From: Clusia tigrina
Lineage: Eukaryota > Arthropoda > Insecta > Diptera > Clusiidae
NCBI GenBank assembly: GCA_920105625.2
Contig: OV050033.1
Location: 1,716,001 to 1,780,000 of the forward strand
Length of the DNA: 64,000 nucleotides
Direction of reading: 5' to 3'
How positions within the stretch are numbered: the first letter of the stretch is position 1; every line of letters starts with the position of its first letter. The notes under the pieces are model-generated. The model ran no database searches. It saw only the letters and a program-made list of their open reading frames with translations, and was not told the DNA's origin. Shown in pieces: positions 35,672-46,285 of this stretch. The translations under genes were made by a program, and so were the position numbers.

Positions 35672-35835
35672 GTTATATATGTATAAGAACGATAACTGCG
35701 AATTAACAGCCGCTGTATGAAAATTTCTATTCCATTCGGGAGGAACTGAGCTATCGGCCAGAATCGATAGAAGAAATAAAAACACAAATACGTGTGAACT
35801 GTCAAAAGCATCTGTAAGGATCCGATATCCAAAAC
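35617..35835 (-). CDS. possible terminal exon of an unrecognised small membrane protein
   Basis: A minus-strand frame follows a good acceptor (pyrimidine-rich, GTGTGCCAG) at 35836. It encodes 72 aa: a hydrophobic segment around MLLTVHTYLCFYFFYRFW and then a charged Lys/Glu tail ending EEEQNI. A second minus frame at 36162-36016 (KTCEAKTGSTQV ... ASRALSK) could be an upstream exon, but its donor (GTCCGA) is poor. The protein is not recognised. It may be a real small gene, a fragment of one, or chance. Confidence 0.25.
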   Translation of the reverse strand, partial: VLDIGSLQMLLTVHTYLCFYFFYRFWPIAQFLPNGIEIFIQRLLIRSYRSYTYITKEYQRNKKSYKEEEQNI

Positions 35836-36492
35836 CTGGCACACAAGAAGCAAATTGGAAAGATTCTCATCTCAGCCTTTTGTGGGGAATATTTCAATTG
35901 GAACTTTTGTAGCAGATAATAAAAATAAAGTTCGAAAAGTAAATTAAAAGATTTGAAAATGAATGTTTATATCGGCATGATAAGAAAATGCTGCAAAAGA
36001 ATAGAAAATTCGGACTTTAGATAAAGCCCGAGATGCTGTGGTAAACAATTTCAATTCTTCATAAACATAGGCATCAACTTGATCACAGCTTGTCCGAACT
36101 TGTGTGGAGCCGGTTTTGGCTTCGCAGGTTTTCTTTTTTTTTTGTATACGTTTTGCATACATTAAAACAAAATGTAGCTAAACAGAAAACGAATAATAGA
36201 GTTAATGCGCTTCAAAGCCAATGTCCTCCAATTTTGTACTGAACGCAAAATCGAATGCTGTGTTAGGAGGGACCAGCAGCTCCATTTCGACGAACGCACA
36301 AAACCGCAAGCAACACGCTAAAGTGAGTTATTGCTGCATAATTTACTAATATTACTAAGTACTTTCCGATATGTTTCGGTTGTGGTATTTCAAAATTTTT
36401 GTGTTCTGTCCTCAAAAATGTTATATATAAATTATTTGCATTTTATTGATTGGCATTTTGCATTGCAGCGGGAACCGATTTTCTTCCTCATC

Positions 36493-38510
36493 ATGCGTCT
36501 GAATTTGAAGGCCGTCTTGCTGTTGCTCACCGTTGCCGTTGTCATCATCACGTTCGGAGTGTACATGCGTTGCTCGGATTTCACATTCCCGCAAGAGTTT
36601 GTGAAGCGCTGGGATCGGCGCTTATACGATGTAAACGGCTTAAACGATCATGCCAGCGTGATGGGTAACGACTTAATGACGAATAGTATCTCCAGTGGTG
36701 GAAGCTCTTTGCGCGATATTGAATGCTTAATTAATCAGGAGTACACGATACACTGCAAGCGTGATGAGGAAGCTGATGAAGTTTATGTCCCCTTCTCATT
36801 TTTGCGAAGTTATTTTGAAATAAGTGGCTCCATGAGTGCAGCAAATGGCGTCGGCGGAAACATTTTAGCGAGCAAATTCAATTGGATGCACAGCAATGCG
36901 AAGATCAATTTGCCGAAAGACGGCAAATACGATGCCCACGGTTTATTTATGTATTTTGAAAACTACAATGTTGAGGTGCGTTTTCCAGTAGATAAATGTA
37001 TTTACCTCAATCAAATAATATGTGCGATCTTTCAGGTGCGTGATAGGGTAAAGTGCATTAGTGCTGTGGAGGGTGTGCCTGTTAGCACACAATGGGAGAA
37101 GCGTGGATACTTTTATCCCACGCAAATCGCCCAATTCGCCTTATCACATTACAGCAAAAATTTGACAGAACCAGAGCCTCGGATTAGGGTATGTAATCTC
37201 TTATATGCACAAATCACAAAGCACTATTACATGTTTCCTCAATTCCAGATTCTTGAAGACGGCGATATCAATCAAATGGAGTGGACCACACCAAAATCTA
37301 GCAATCTCTCTCGCATTTGGCATATGAAGTTCAATACTTCTGTTGTGCAGTTTGAAACTGCCATCGATTATGAGAGTGCCATAGTGATTCACGTTGACTT
37401 GACGCTTGATCTGGTGCTGAGCGTTGACCTGCTAATTGTTACAAACAGCAGCAGTTTGATGGTGACAGTGCAGAATCGTGAAACAAAGCACACATATTGC
37501 TTGCACTACATACCCGCCGACTTATTGCTCAGCGTCCAGGAGGATAACATCTACTATGGTCTAGGCAGTGGCGTTATAAACCATTGGCGGCATCTAACGC
37601 GTGATTTGGTTATAGATGTACAGAAAGGATTAAGTAGTGATAAGAAATCGCAGACGAAAATACGTCGCAGCGAGTTGCGAGTAGTGTCGTTGGCTTTTTT
37701 GGGTGTGGGTTTCTTCGACAATATCACCCTCTCCACTTATGACCATATGGCGCATTTCTATGATGCCGCTGAGTGGCTCGTAAATAATCAGAACGTAAAA
37801 ACTGGTGGCTGGCCGAACCCAGTAAGGCGAAGTCTGAATGGTTTTACGGAGCTAAAGGCCGGGTGGCTCTCCGCTATGGGTCAGGGACATGCTATATCGG
37901 TGCTGGCCCGGGCGTACTGGCATTCTGGTGGCGATAAACGGTATTTGAAGGCAGCTGCATTGGGTTTAAAACCATACCGAGTGCTGTCCAAAGACGGTGG
38001 GGTATTGGCTCAATTCATGGATAAATATTATTGGTTGGTGCTAATTTCACATGATTGACAATGAAATATTAATGCCAATTGAGTTACTTTAGGTATGAGG
38101 AGTATCCAACCTCTCCAGCTTCATACGTCCTTAATGGTTTCATTTATTCGCTGTTGGGACTGTATGATTTAAACTTCACAGCACCGGCCAGCATAGCCCG
38201 AGAAGCTGGGAAGCTCTTTAATCAGGGCATGTTTTCTCTAAAGAAAATGTTGCTCTTCTACGATATGGGATCTGGGACCAGCTACGATTTAAGGCACTTA
38301 AGTTTAGGTATGCAGTATTAACTCATCCACGTTCCTTAATACTGATTTCTTCCTTAAGGTATTGCTCCTAATCTGGCTCGTTGGGACTATCACGCCACTC
38401 ACGTGAACCAGCTGCTACTGCTTGCCACCATCGATAACGATCCCATAATCTCACAGACTGCTGAAAGATGGAAAGGATATATGTTTGGCAGACATGCCAA
38501 ACACAATTGA
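36493..38510 (+). CDS. Hsepi: Heparan sulfate D-glucuronyl C5-epimerase
   Basis: Golgi type II enzyme that turns D-glucuronate into L-iduronate in heparan sulfate. Exons 36493-36975, 37036-37188, 37249-38033, 38093-38307 and 38359-38510 give 595 aa (human GLCE 617). A single N-terminal membrane anchor (about residues 6-23) follows MRLNL. Conserved blocks include [74 protein letters not shown], and the end [16 protein letters not shown] ... RHAKHN. The Tyr residues of YEEYP (475), RWDY (556) and RWKGY (586) match those reported important in the human enzyme. Introns 1 and 2 are each exactly 60 nt and stop-free in frame. The start was placed at 36493 because a TTGCAG acceptor precedes it and the upstream frame is not protein-like. 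Confidence 0.95.
36976..37035 (+). other. Hsepi: 60-nt stop-free intron 1 of Hsepi
   Basis: Bounded by GAG|GTGCGT and TTCAG|GTGCGTG. Its length is a multiple of three and it has no stop in the coding frame, so retention would insert 20 residues rather than truncate. The family alignment ([14 protein letters not shown]) requires its removal in the normal protein. Confidence 0.85.
37189..37248 (+). other. Hsepi: 60-nt stop-free intron 2 of Hsepi
   Basis: Bounded by AGG|GTATGT and TTCCAG|ATTCTTG. Like intron 1 it is 60 nt and open in frame. Removal restores EPEPRIR-ILEDGD as in the family. Confidence 0.85.
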
Positions 38511-38519
38511 GTATAGAAG

Positions 38520-41036
38520 TGGAGGTGGAATTTAGAAGTGGTAGAGCCAACAGGGCTGCTCACTTAAGTGATATTGACTAACTTAAGTATTGGCATACTT
38601 AAATTTTCTCTAATTTAAGCTCTTCATTGCTTTGAAGACTGTTTCAAACAGAAAGCGAAGTAAAATTGGTTTACCTTTGTTAATTGTATTAGTTTATTTA
38701 TTTATTTTTTTTTTGTTTAAAGTAGATAAATTTTTTAAAATTTATTTATGTATCCTACGTATTTTCTGGTGCTGTTTCTTTGTGCTTATTTATTTCTTAT
38801 TATTTATATATACGAGTATTTGTACGATTTGAGTTTATTGACGTTGACTTTCGAATGTCGTATGAGAAGTATTCAGTTCTTTCGTGTTTAAGTAGCACTC
38901 TTAACTTAAAAATGTACCTTTAAGTATTTTAATTGAAAAAACAAAATTTGCCATAGATAGCAAATCAGTGAACACTTAAATTTTTATACGGCAACTTTTA
39001 TAAAAGGAATAATTGTCATTTCAATGTGAAAATGAAGGTAGTGCTTAGAGTTGTTATCCACAAATTGTAATATACTTATACATATAATAGAGAGCTTACT
39101 ATTCTTACACCTTACACTGTTGGTTAAACGTAGAAAGTTCACATGAAATGATACTATAATATTTACTAAACCTTTTAGTTAAATAACTATAGAACATTAA
39201 TTATCAAAGAAGGTTAAATTGAACTGCTTGAGGGCAGAAAAAGTGTAGAACATATCGAAGTATAGTTATAAGCTTTTAACGCTTCACATCACTATTAAAG
39301 AAACTGTTGTTTTCCTTGTTCGTTGTCTCACGTATATTTTTGAAATGTCATTCCATATAATTTTTAAGTGATCCTACCTAGTTTAGTGTTATTTGATATT
39401 GACAGCAAACGGGGTTGTACCCGGCCCTTCACTGTTTTGATTTTCTTTACAAAATATATAATATCAAATCAAATATTTTAATGATGTGATTACACGCAAA
39501 ATCACAAAAAAATTGTCAATTAATGCAAAAAAATAAAATACAATTTAACATTTTTAACCGAAATAAAATTTAATTTAATTTTTTGGTAACGCGAAAACCG
39601 AAATTTTCCACACGTTCGTTTTTACTTTTAAAACAAAACCAAAAGTGAATAAATTTGTACTTAATTATAATTTGTAATGATACGAAGGAAATGTGTACTT
39701 GAAACAGATTGAGTAAGAAAATTATTGAAAATAAAAATTCAAACTGAATACTCTGTTTTTCTTTGGTTGTTTCAAATCGATATTAATCATGCTCGCATAT
39801 TGAGGATGATAGTTTGTTTATGGTGATGGGAGAAACGTTCCGCATGGATCGCTTCAGCTCTTCCTCTCCCACTCCAACAGTTTTACAGGTGAATAACAGT
39901 CTGAATTATTACTTCGGTTTCTTTCATCTTAACTACTTACATATTCTTTGATCTAAACTTTTCCACACTAATAAAATTACCTGAGACCAGAACAACTCGA
40001 GTATGAGTGAAATTTTCAATCTTTTAAAAACAAGTTAAAACGGATATTTCGACTCTATCACCGTGCGTCTTAACCAAATTTAAAGTAGAGGGAAATACCA
40101 AAAGTGAAAATTATACAAAGCGACTTAGCTAAGCTAGAGAAACGTCCCCAATACATTGGCGAGACAACTACAGCTAAATCAAGGTCACTTCCGACTGAAG
40201 CGCTTAATATCCAATTAGATTTGTTTGTACCAATCACTATTTAAGTATTGCGCTTTCATATACCCTAACAACTCAAAGCAATGACATTGAGAGGTTGGTA
40301 ATAAATGAATGAATCAATATATAAAACTTAGAATAAGTTTACTCAATGGATATTTTAGGTACTGAGTTCTAATATAGTTTCAGATTCAAAAACAAACATT
40401 TCGAAAGAAGCGCTTAGTAATGAATTAATGGGCCTTTTGAGATAATCTGCGGATAATGGAATTGGATAAAATATGGTTTAGTATTTAACAAAGTTAAAAG
40501 CAAAACTGATTAACTGGACTTAATTATATCTTTTAATCAAATGTTTAAACCATAAAGCTCCTAATGCTGGAACACCCAGTATAAACACATTTTATAGAAT
40601 TATCAGGCAGTCCTGACCTTAGTTAGTTCCTGAGTGATTTTTCTCTTAATACTCGTACACGAGGGATTCTTAAAATCTTTTTTATTATCACAACATTGTT
40701 AAAAATTTTGTAAATATTTATACAAATATAATAACTTATAAATTTCTATTATAACAAAATATAACATAATTAACTAGCTTAAAGGATCAAATATATAATG
40801 CCATTAACAATAAATTATGCATAAAATGTATGTACAAATGAATATGGCATAGTAACTATGTCACAATTTGTCGTATCTTAATCTGAGGTTGAGGAGTGAC
40901 TGGGCATTTGTCGTTCTCACGGCCTCCTTTGGCTTTATTGCATAGTAACTTATATGAATATAAATGAAATTTTGATTATTTCTCCAGTACACTATTTCTC
41001 CGTGCTATAAATCCCCCTTCGGTTTGCAACCTTCGG
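38520..41036. other. gene-free stretch between Hsepi and COQ10
   Basis: 3' flanks of two convergent genes. The DNA is very AT-rich, with many CTTAAGT-like words between 38566 and 38990 but no paired ends that would define an element. No gene was recognised. Confidence 0.45.
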
Positions 41037-41872
41037 TCAAGAGCGTCGCGAGGAGAGCATGTGCGATTTAATAGATGCAGTACCAAATCGGCGATTAGCT
41101 TCCGCGATAAACGCATTTTCCATTTGATCGCATATCAGGTCAAAGAACAAAGTGGCAATATTGCTGTGCAGCAGCGATTTGAATTCAAACGTAACTTTAA
41201 AGTCCACGATGCAAGACTGGGGAATGTCCTTCAGACCCGGACTAAACTTCCACTCATTAAGCAGATAATTAAAGAGGCGACCATCTGTGCAAACTGCTCT
41301 CGTTAGCCGAGGAGGATCCAATGTGACAATAGAGGTGTAGACCTCATTTAGAGGAGGAAATCCGACTATAAGGTCGGCCTTGTAGCCTTTGGTGTTTGGA
41401 CTATGAACTTGCGATTTTTTAACATACGGAACGAATTTGTGATAATTTTTTACATCAGAGACCACTTCGTACATTTCTTGCATGGAATAACTGCCAATTT
41501 GCAAATAAAAAATTATTTTACGATAAATTTTATGCGATAAAAAACCAACCCAATCAACTCCTTCTTAACATATTCACGATTTCGATTGGTCAAATCAGCA
41601 AATGTGATATAAGAGCGATGGAAGCAGTTCGCAGGTTCCAAGCACTTTATTCTGTAAGTAAAAATAATATCAATGAATAATTGTGTAGTGAAGGTGACGA
41701 ATTTAACAAAATTTCTTGGCTTGCAGCAGTTTTCAGGTTATGTAATTTACAACTGCAAAATTGTTAAATATAAGTGCACTATTTTATTGTAATCTATTAT
41801 TACTTACGCTAATTGAAGCGCACTCCATGCTGGTTGTTTATTTGGCAAAATAGTCTGCACGGTTTTCAGCAT
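41037..41872 (-). CDS. Coq10: Coenzyme Q-binding protein COQ10
   Basis: Mitochondrial START/polyketide-cyclase-fold lipid chaperone that binds coenzyme Q and supports its use in respiration. Minus-strand exons 41872-41808, 41651-41550 and 41490-41037 give 206 aa. The first about 30 residues (MLKTVQTILPNKQPAWSAL) are basic and fit a mitochondrial presequence. The START-like domain runs from YSMQEMYEVVSDVKNYHKFV through ADLIVGFPPLNEVYTS and GRLFNYLLNEWKF to FFDLICDQMENAFI. The ADCK5 gene starts a few hundred bases away on the other strand, so the two probably share a promoter region. Drosophila CG9410 is the probable orthologue from memory. Confidence 0.94.
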
Positions 41873-42331
41873 TTTATCAATTTTGAAACTGATACAATGC
41901 AGTAACCAATTTGTTTAGTCTGTTTTGTAGAAATTGAGAGAGAGCGTGAGAGAGAGGGGAAAATAGCTAACATATGGTTTTTGACAGCAGCAAACAGTTG
42001 ATTTGGAACAAAACAAAACAACAAAAAAGCACAAACTTTTGAGCTGGCACGTGTGTGCTTACGTTCGCAGAACACTTTGCAAGGATTTCGACTGGGCAGA
42101 GAGCAGCTAAAGCGAAATTTGGCCAAAACTTGCAGCAATTACACCATTCACAATAGACCTTCTACAAGTGACGTCGGGATCGTATATTTTGAAATACGGT
42201 CTTCGATTACTACCTACCACAAAGGAAACAATTCTCATTGATGTATACAATTTCGGCTATTGTTAAAAATGCAGTAAATAAATAGGAAATACATATATCG
42301 CCAACAATTTACTCAAAAATAAATTTTATAG
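41873..42331. promoter_or_regulatory. shared COQ10-ADCK5 upstream region
   Basis: Only 459 bp separate the COQ10 start codon from the first supported ADCK5 exon. The stretch includes a GAGAGA-type tract (41935-41957), a possible GAGA-factor site. It also has a plus-strand frame around 42062-42180 (LQGFRLGREQLKRNLAKT) that looks like an amphipathic mitochondrial presequence but has no ATG in frame. Confidence 0.45.
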
Positions 42332-44456
42332 AGGTATTTCGGAAGTAGAGCCGCAAAAAAAAACACTGGCACCAAGAAGCTCTCACCATTGCCATATGCA
42401 GCAGTGGCCACTTTTCTGATTGGATTTTTGTACGATGCAGCCAATGATTTCACATTTTCTGGAGCGTCCTTGCGATTTATGCGTTCTCTGAGAGTTGCCT
42501 CTCTTATCGCTATAGACTACGTGCTGCTGGAGCGTCGTGCTGCAGACGAGGAATACGAAGCCGAACTCAAGGAGTTGCACCAAAAGAGCGCCAATCGTCT
42601 GCTGAACGTCTGCTTACATAACGGAGGACTCTACATCAAAGTGGGACAAGGTGTTGCGGTCATTAATCATATTCTGCCGAAGGAGTACACCAACACGTTG
42701 TCATTGTTGCAGGACGAGTGTTTGCCAACCTCACGAGAAGATGTGCAGAAGTTGTTCCGCGAGGAGTTTGGAAAATTACCGGAGGAGATTTATACCGATT
42801 TCAATTATAGTCCAGTTGCAGCTGCCAGCTTAGCTCAGGTTTTCAAAGCCAAACTCGAAAATGGCGAAGAAGTAGCCGTGAAAGTATGATCATTATTTCA
42901 ATATACCACATTCAATGTTTTCAATATGTAATTTCGTTGGGTATCATCCATCCACCAGGTTCAATATAGTGACCTACAGAAACGCTTTACCAGCGATCTG
43001 GGCACCATTATATTCTTACAGGATGTTATTGAGCTATTTTTCAAAAACTATAATTTCGGCTGGATTCTACGAGACTTGCGTGAAAATCTGATACAGGAAA
43101 TGAATTTCATTAATGAAGCGCAAAACTCCGAAAAGTGCGCGAAAGATTTGGAAAAGTTTCAATTTTTGCACGTTCCAAAGATTCACTGGGATTACACGAA
43201 AACGGTAACTAACGCTTAGTTTAAGTGACTGCAAGTAAAAATTACATTTTGGACTGATTTAAGGAGTACTGAAATAAGAAAACTCTTTTCCATCATTCTT
43301 GCAGCGCGTTCTGACAATGGAATGGGTGGATGGCTTCAAAATAAGCGAAGTGGAACAAATTAAAGAAAAAGGTCTGGATTTGAGAGATATCGATTTGAAG
43401 TTATTTAAAGTTTTTGCTGAACAAATATTCAATTCGGGTTTCATACATGCAGATCCCCATCCAGGCAACAGTAGGTAAAACCGGAGATCATCACACATCT
43501 TATGAATGATCTCTGGTGAAACGTTGAAAGACAAAAAACTAGTCGTTTTTAATAGGTTTCATCTTCATAACTAGTTCTGCTACGTAAAAATAAACGATCG
43601 GGAAAAGCCGATATCATTTTACTGGACCACGGTCTTTACGAGAAACTACCAAAGGAAGTGCGGTTGCCCTTGTGCGAATTTTGGGAGGCCACTGTACTGC
43701 GAAATGAACGGAAAATGAAGAAAGCTGCTCAGGAACTGGGAATACAACACCACATGAAATTCGCTGAAGTACTGTTTCAGCAACCAATGCAATTACATGA
43801 TGGTCATATTACAACAAAACTGACTGAAAGCGACGTTGAATACATGCAGAAATTGGCTAAAGAGAATTTCGCTATGATAATGGACACGCTGAAGGAAATG
43901 CCTCGGAATATGCTGTTCGTTGTCAGGTAATTATTTACGTTACACAGTGGTTAATCATACCCTATTCTAAGTAGAACCTGTCGGGGAAGTTTTGTCCCAC
44001 TTCTTCCATAAGTATAGGAAACAGAGCGAAAATAGGACTGGGTAAAAATATTGTTCTATATTCGCAGAAATCTAAACACCATACGAGCGATTGGCAGACA
44101 TCATGGTGACGTCGTCGATCGACCTCGAGTTATGGCTCGACACGCTCAGCGCTGCATTTACGGAACTTCCAATTCGATTTTGGGCCGTGTCCGATGGATG
44201 TTTCGGCGTAGTTTATTTGAATATTACTTGTGGTAGGTCGGTCAGCTTTATTTATTTGCATGTAATTATTTCTGGTGGATTGCTATTAAACCAAACCAAA
44301 TTTTCACATTTAATATATTAAATTACCTTTTTCAGGTCCTCTGCTTTCAGAATGTACTGTTTGAATTTGTATTTCAACATTTTGTATAGACTGGGGCGTG
44401 CCCCAGAATCAGCAACAACAATCCTGCGGGACTTAACTACACAAGAGATTAGCTAA
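42332..44456 (+). CDS. Adck5: aarF domain-containing kinase 5 (ADCK5), 5' end unresolved
   Basis: Atypical UbiB/COQ8-family kinase-like protein, probably of the mitochondrial inner membrane. Supported exons: 42332-42883, 42959-43204, 43305-43470, 43575-43926, 44068-44232, 44336-44456, with consistent phases (533 codons before the stop). It carries the UbiB-specific KxGQ motif (KVGQ, 42638-42649), the Ala-rich nucleotide loop AAAS (42818-42829), the VAVKV lysine, ADPHPGN (43449-43469) and the LLDHGLY metal motif (near 43624). All key residues are present. ADCK5 is favoured over ADCK1 because of NGGLYIKVGQGVAVINHILP and the tail block RNLNTIRAI ... VDRPRVMARHAQR. The frame is open at 42332 after a TATAG acceptor with no suitable ATG, so one or more 5' exons with the start codon are missing. 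A candidate is 42062-42180 with donor ATC|GTATAT. Confidence 0.88.
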
Positions 44457-44953
44457 TAAAAGTTTCGATTCATTTGTTCAACATATTTGTTGGTGGTTTT
44501 GTGAGTAGAATAATGGAATCTTGGAAGATATACTGGAGGCAGGTTTTCCGCTGGGCCATGTGCCTTCCATGACTTCGTATGGCAACAGCTAAATGATTCT
44601 TAATATAAATAAATGAACTAAATAAATACAGTTTGATACAGAATGATAAATGAGTTTCACTTTTTACTTGCAACGGGATTAATACGAATTCACAGGTTTG
44701 ATGAGAACAATTTTTTATGGGTATAAGTGTAGTACTCGATTTTCTCTCACTGCTTGAACACTTTCTCTCCACGTATCACAAGTAAACGGAGAAGGAAAAT
44801 TGCATCCCAGTGTTGAAAAGAGATGGTGATTTATGAAAACAGCAGAAGAGGCATTCAAAACACTGCTCCCTTCTTTTATTTAAGTATCAGATTAGAACGC
44901 GAACAAGTAATTCAATGAAATGTGTGTATTTATTTAATGGTTGCATGTGGTTT

Positions 44954-45626
44954 TTACATTATAGCACAATAAGATCCTGTATCCAGATGAGCCGAAGTCT
45001 GGCCGTCCAACTCCATTTGCTTCTGATCCAAGAATGTATTTTCATTGCGTTTAACGAACCACTCTGGTAGAGGTTTAGCCCAATCCTCCGGTGGGCTCGA
45101 ACGCTTCTTCCAAGTGTTGTTGGCATAGTGCGCATGCAAACGGTTTATACGCCGTTGTTCTTCGCTACTTATTACTGCTTTGCCGGCGTCAACATCTTCA
45201 CCATTCGAATTCTTATATCGTTGGCAATTATCATAATCGGTCTGCCATTGTGAGCAGTCGGAACTATCACCATGTATAAAGTACTGATGGAAACGGGCCT
45301 TTATACTGGTGCAGTCTTTGTATTCATCTCTGTATATGGAACATGGGCGTATCTGCAGGAAGAACACAATTTGGCTATTATAAATAGAATTCTTAAATAA
45401 ATTACGTAATAAAAGTGTTGGAACTCTTTAAAATTTGAAATTGAATTAAAAAATTGATCGGACGAAAAATTGATTTTTAACCGGAATGTTTTTTGGCCAA
45501 AAAGAAACCAGTCTTTTAAGCTGAAATATAATTGTGTTCACTTACCGACCAAGCGTCCTTTAAAGTATTATAGGTAATATCTGCATTTGGCGAAGAAGAT
45601 TGGTTGTTATTAGTGTCCTTTACCAT
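44954..45626 (-). CDS. UPF0545 / C22orf39 (PANTS) homologue, twin CX9C protein
   Basis: Minus-strand exons 45626-45546 and 45352-44954 give 159 aa. The protein begins MVKDTNNNQSSSPNADITYN. It then has WSIRPCSIYRDEYKDC and CSQWQTDYDNCQRYK, two CX9C motifs about 24 residues apart as in coiled-coil-helix proteins, and a tail with WKKRSSPPEDWAKPLPEWF. This matches the C22orf39 family, whose mouse member PANTS lies at synapses and binds Rtn4. The biochemical role in insects is not known to me. The 3' ends of ADCK5 and this gene converge, with about 500 bp between stop codons. Confidence 0.88.
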
Positions 45627-45846
45627 TTTTTGGTTTATTTAATTTATTAGATTTCTTTTCAAGTGGGGCAAGTTCACATCTCTAAAGAGACTGACACTTT
45701 TCCTGTAATATTCTGTTTATAAGTCAAATCAGCTGTTCGTCAGCTCTGCTTCTTCCGAAAGAAAATTCACAATTGAAAACATTTTTATTTTAAGGTTGAC
45801 AGAGATTGCGTAGCGAACAGTACAGAGAAATTACATTCATAGGAAT

Positions 45847-46285
45847 CAGTGATGATATTTCCGAATTTTCGAAAGTACTTTTTTACTCAGCGTATAGTAC
45901 TTTTTCCGGCTCGAGAGTACTTTTTTTCTAATAAATCATAAATGTAAAGCAAAAACAATTGGTGTTGGTCTTCAAGTGTATATTTAATAGAAAAGTATCC
46001 ATGATACTTCTGCTAAGTATAAAAAATAAAACAATAACATAAAAAATAACGTTAAGTTTTGTTCACAACCCATTAGAAAAAATTAACAGATAAGTTCATT
46101 ATAAATGTAAATTAACACAATTCAATATACATTTATAAATGAGATCATTTAAAAAAAAATTCTTAGAACATAACATAGGAATTTTGTGCATCGGAGAGTA
46201 CTTTTTTTGGGTCGAAAGGACTTGGGGACTTCTTAAAATCGAAAGGAGGTAAAAAAGTACAATTCCACTACAAATATCATCACTG
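45847..46285. mobile_element. hAT-type MITE
   Basis: A 439-bp element with terminal inverted repeats CAGTGATGATATTT at 45847-45860 and its exact complement at 46272-46285. It is flanked by a perfect 8-bp target duplication ATAGGAAT (45839-45846 and 46286-46293). CAG-type ends with 8-bp duplications are diagnostic of the hAT superfamily. There is no transposase frame, so it is non-autonomous. Subterminal AGTACTTTTT words occur at 45874, 45896 and 45916 (20-22 bp apart), again at 46197, and inverted near 46251. These are probable transposase binding sites. It sits about 210 bp upstream of the C22orf39-like gene. The intact duplication suggests recent insertion. Confidence 0.9.

Noticed and set aside
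38556..39000. CTTAAGT-rich stretch beginning CAGGGCTGC, resembling a hAT end
   Set aside because: No matching right end and no target duplication in the following sequence.
42332..44456. Assignment of the aarF kinase gene as ADCK1
   Set aside because: The block around the KxGQ motif and the C-terminal NLNTIRAI ... VDRPRVMARHAQR region match ADCK5 rather than ADCK1.
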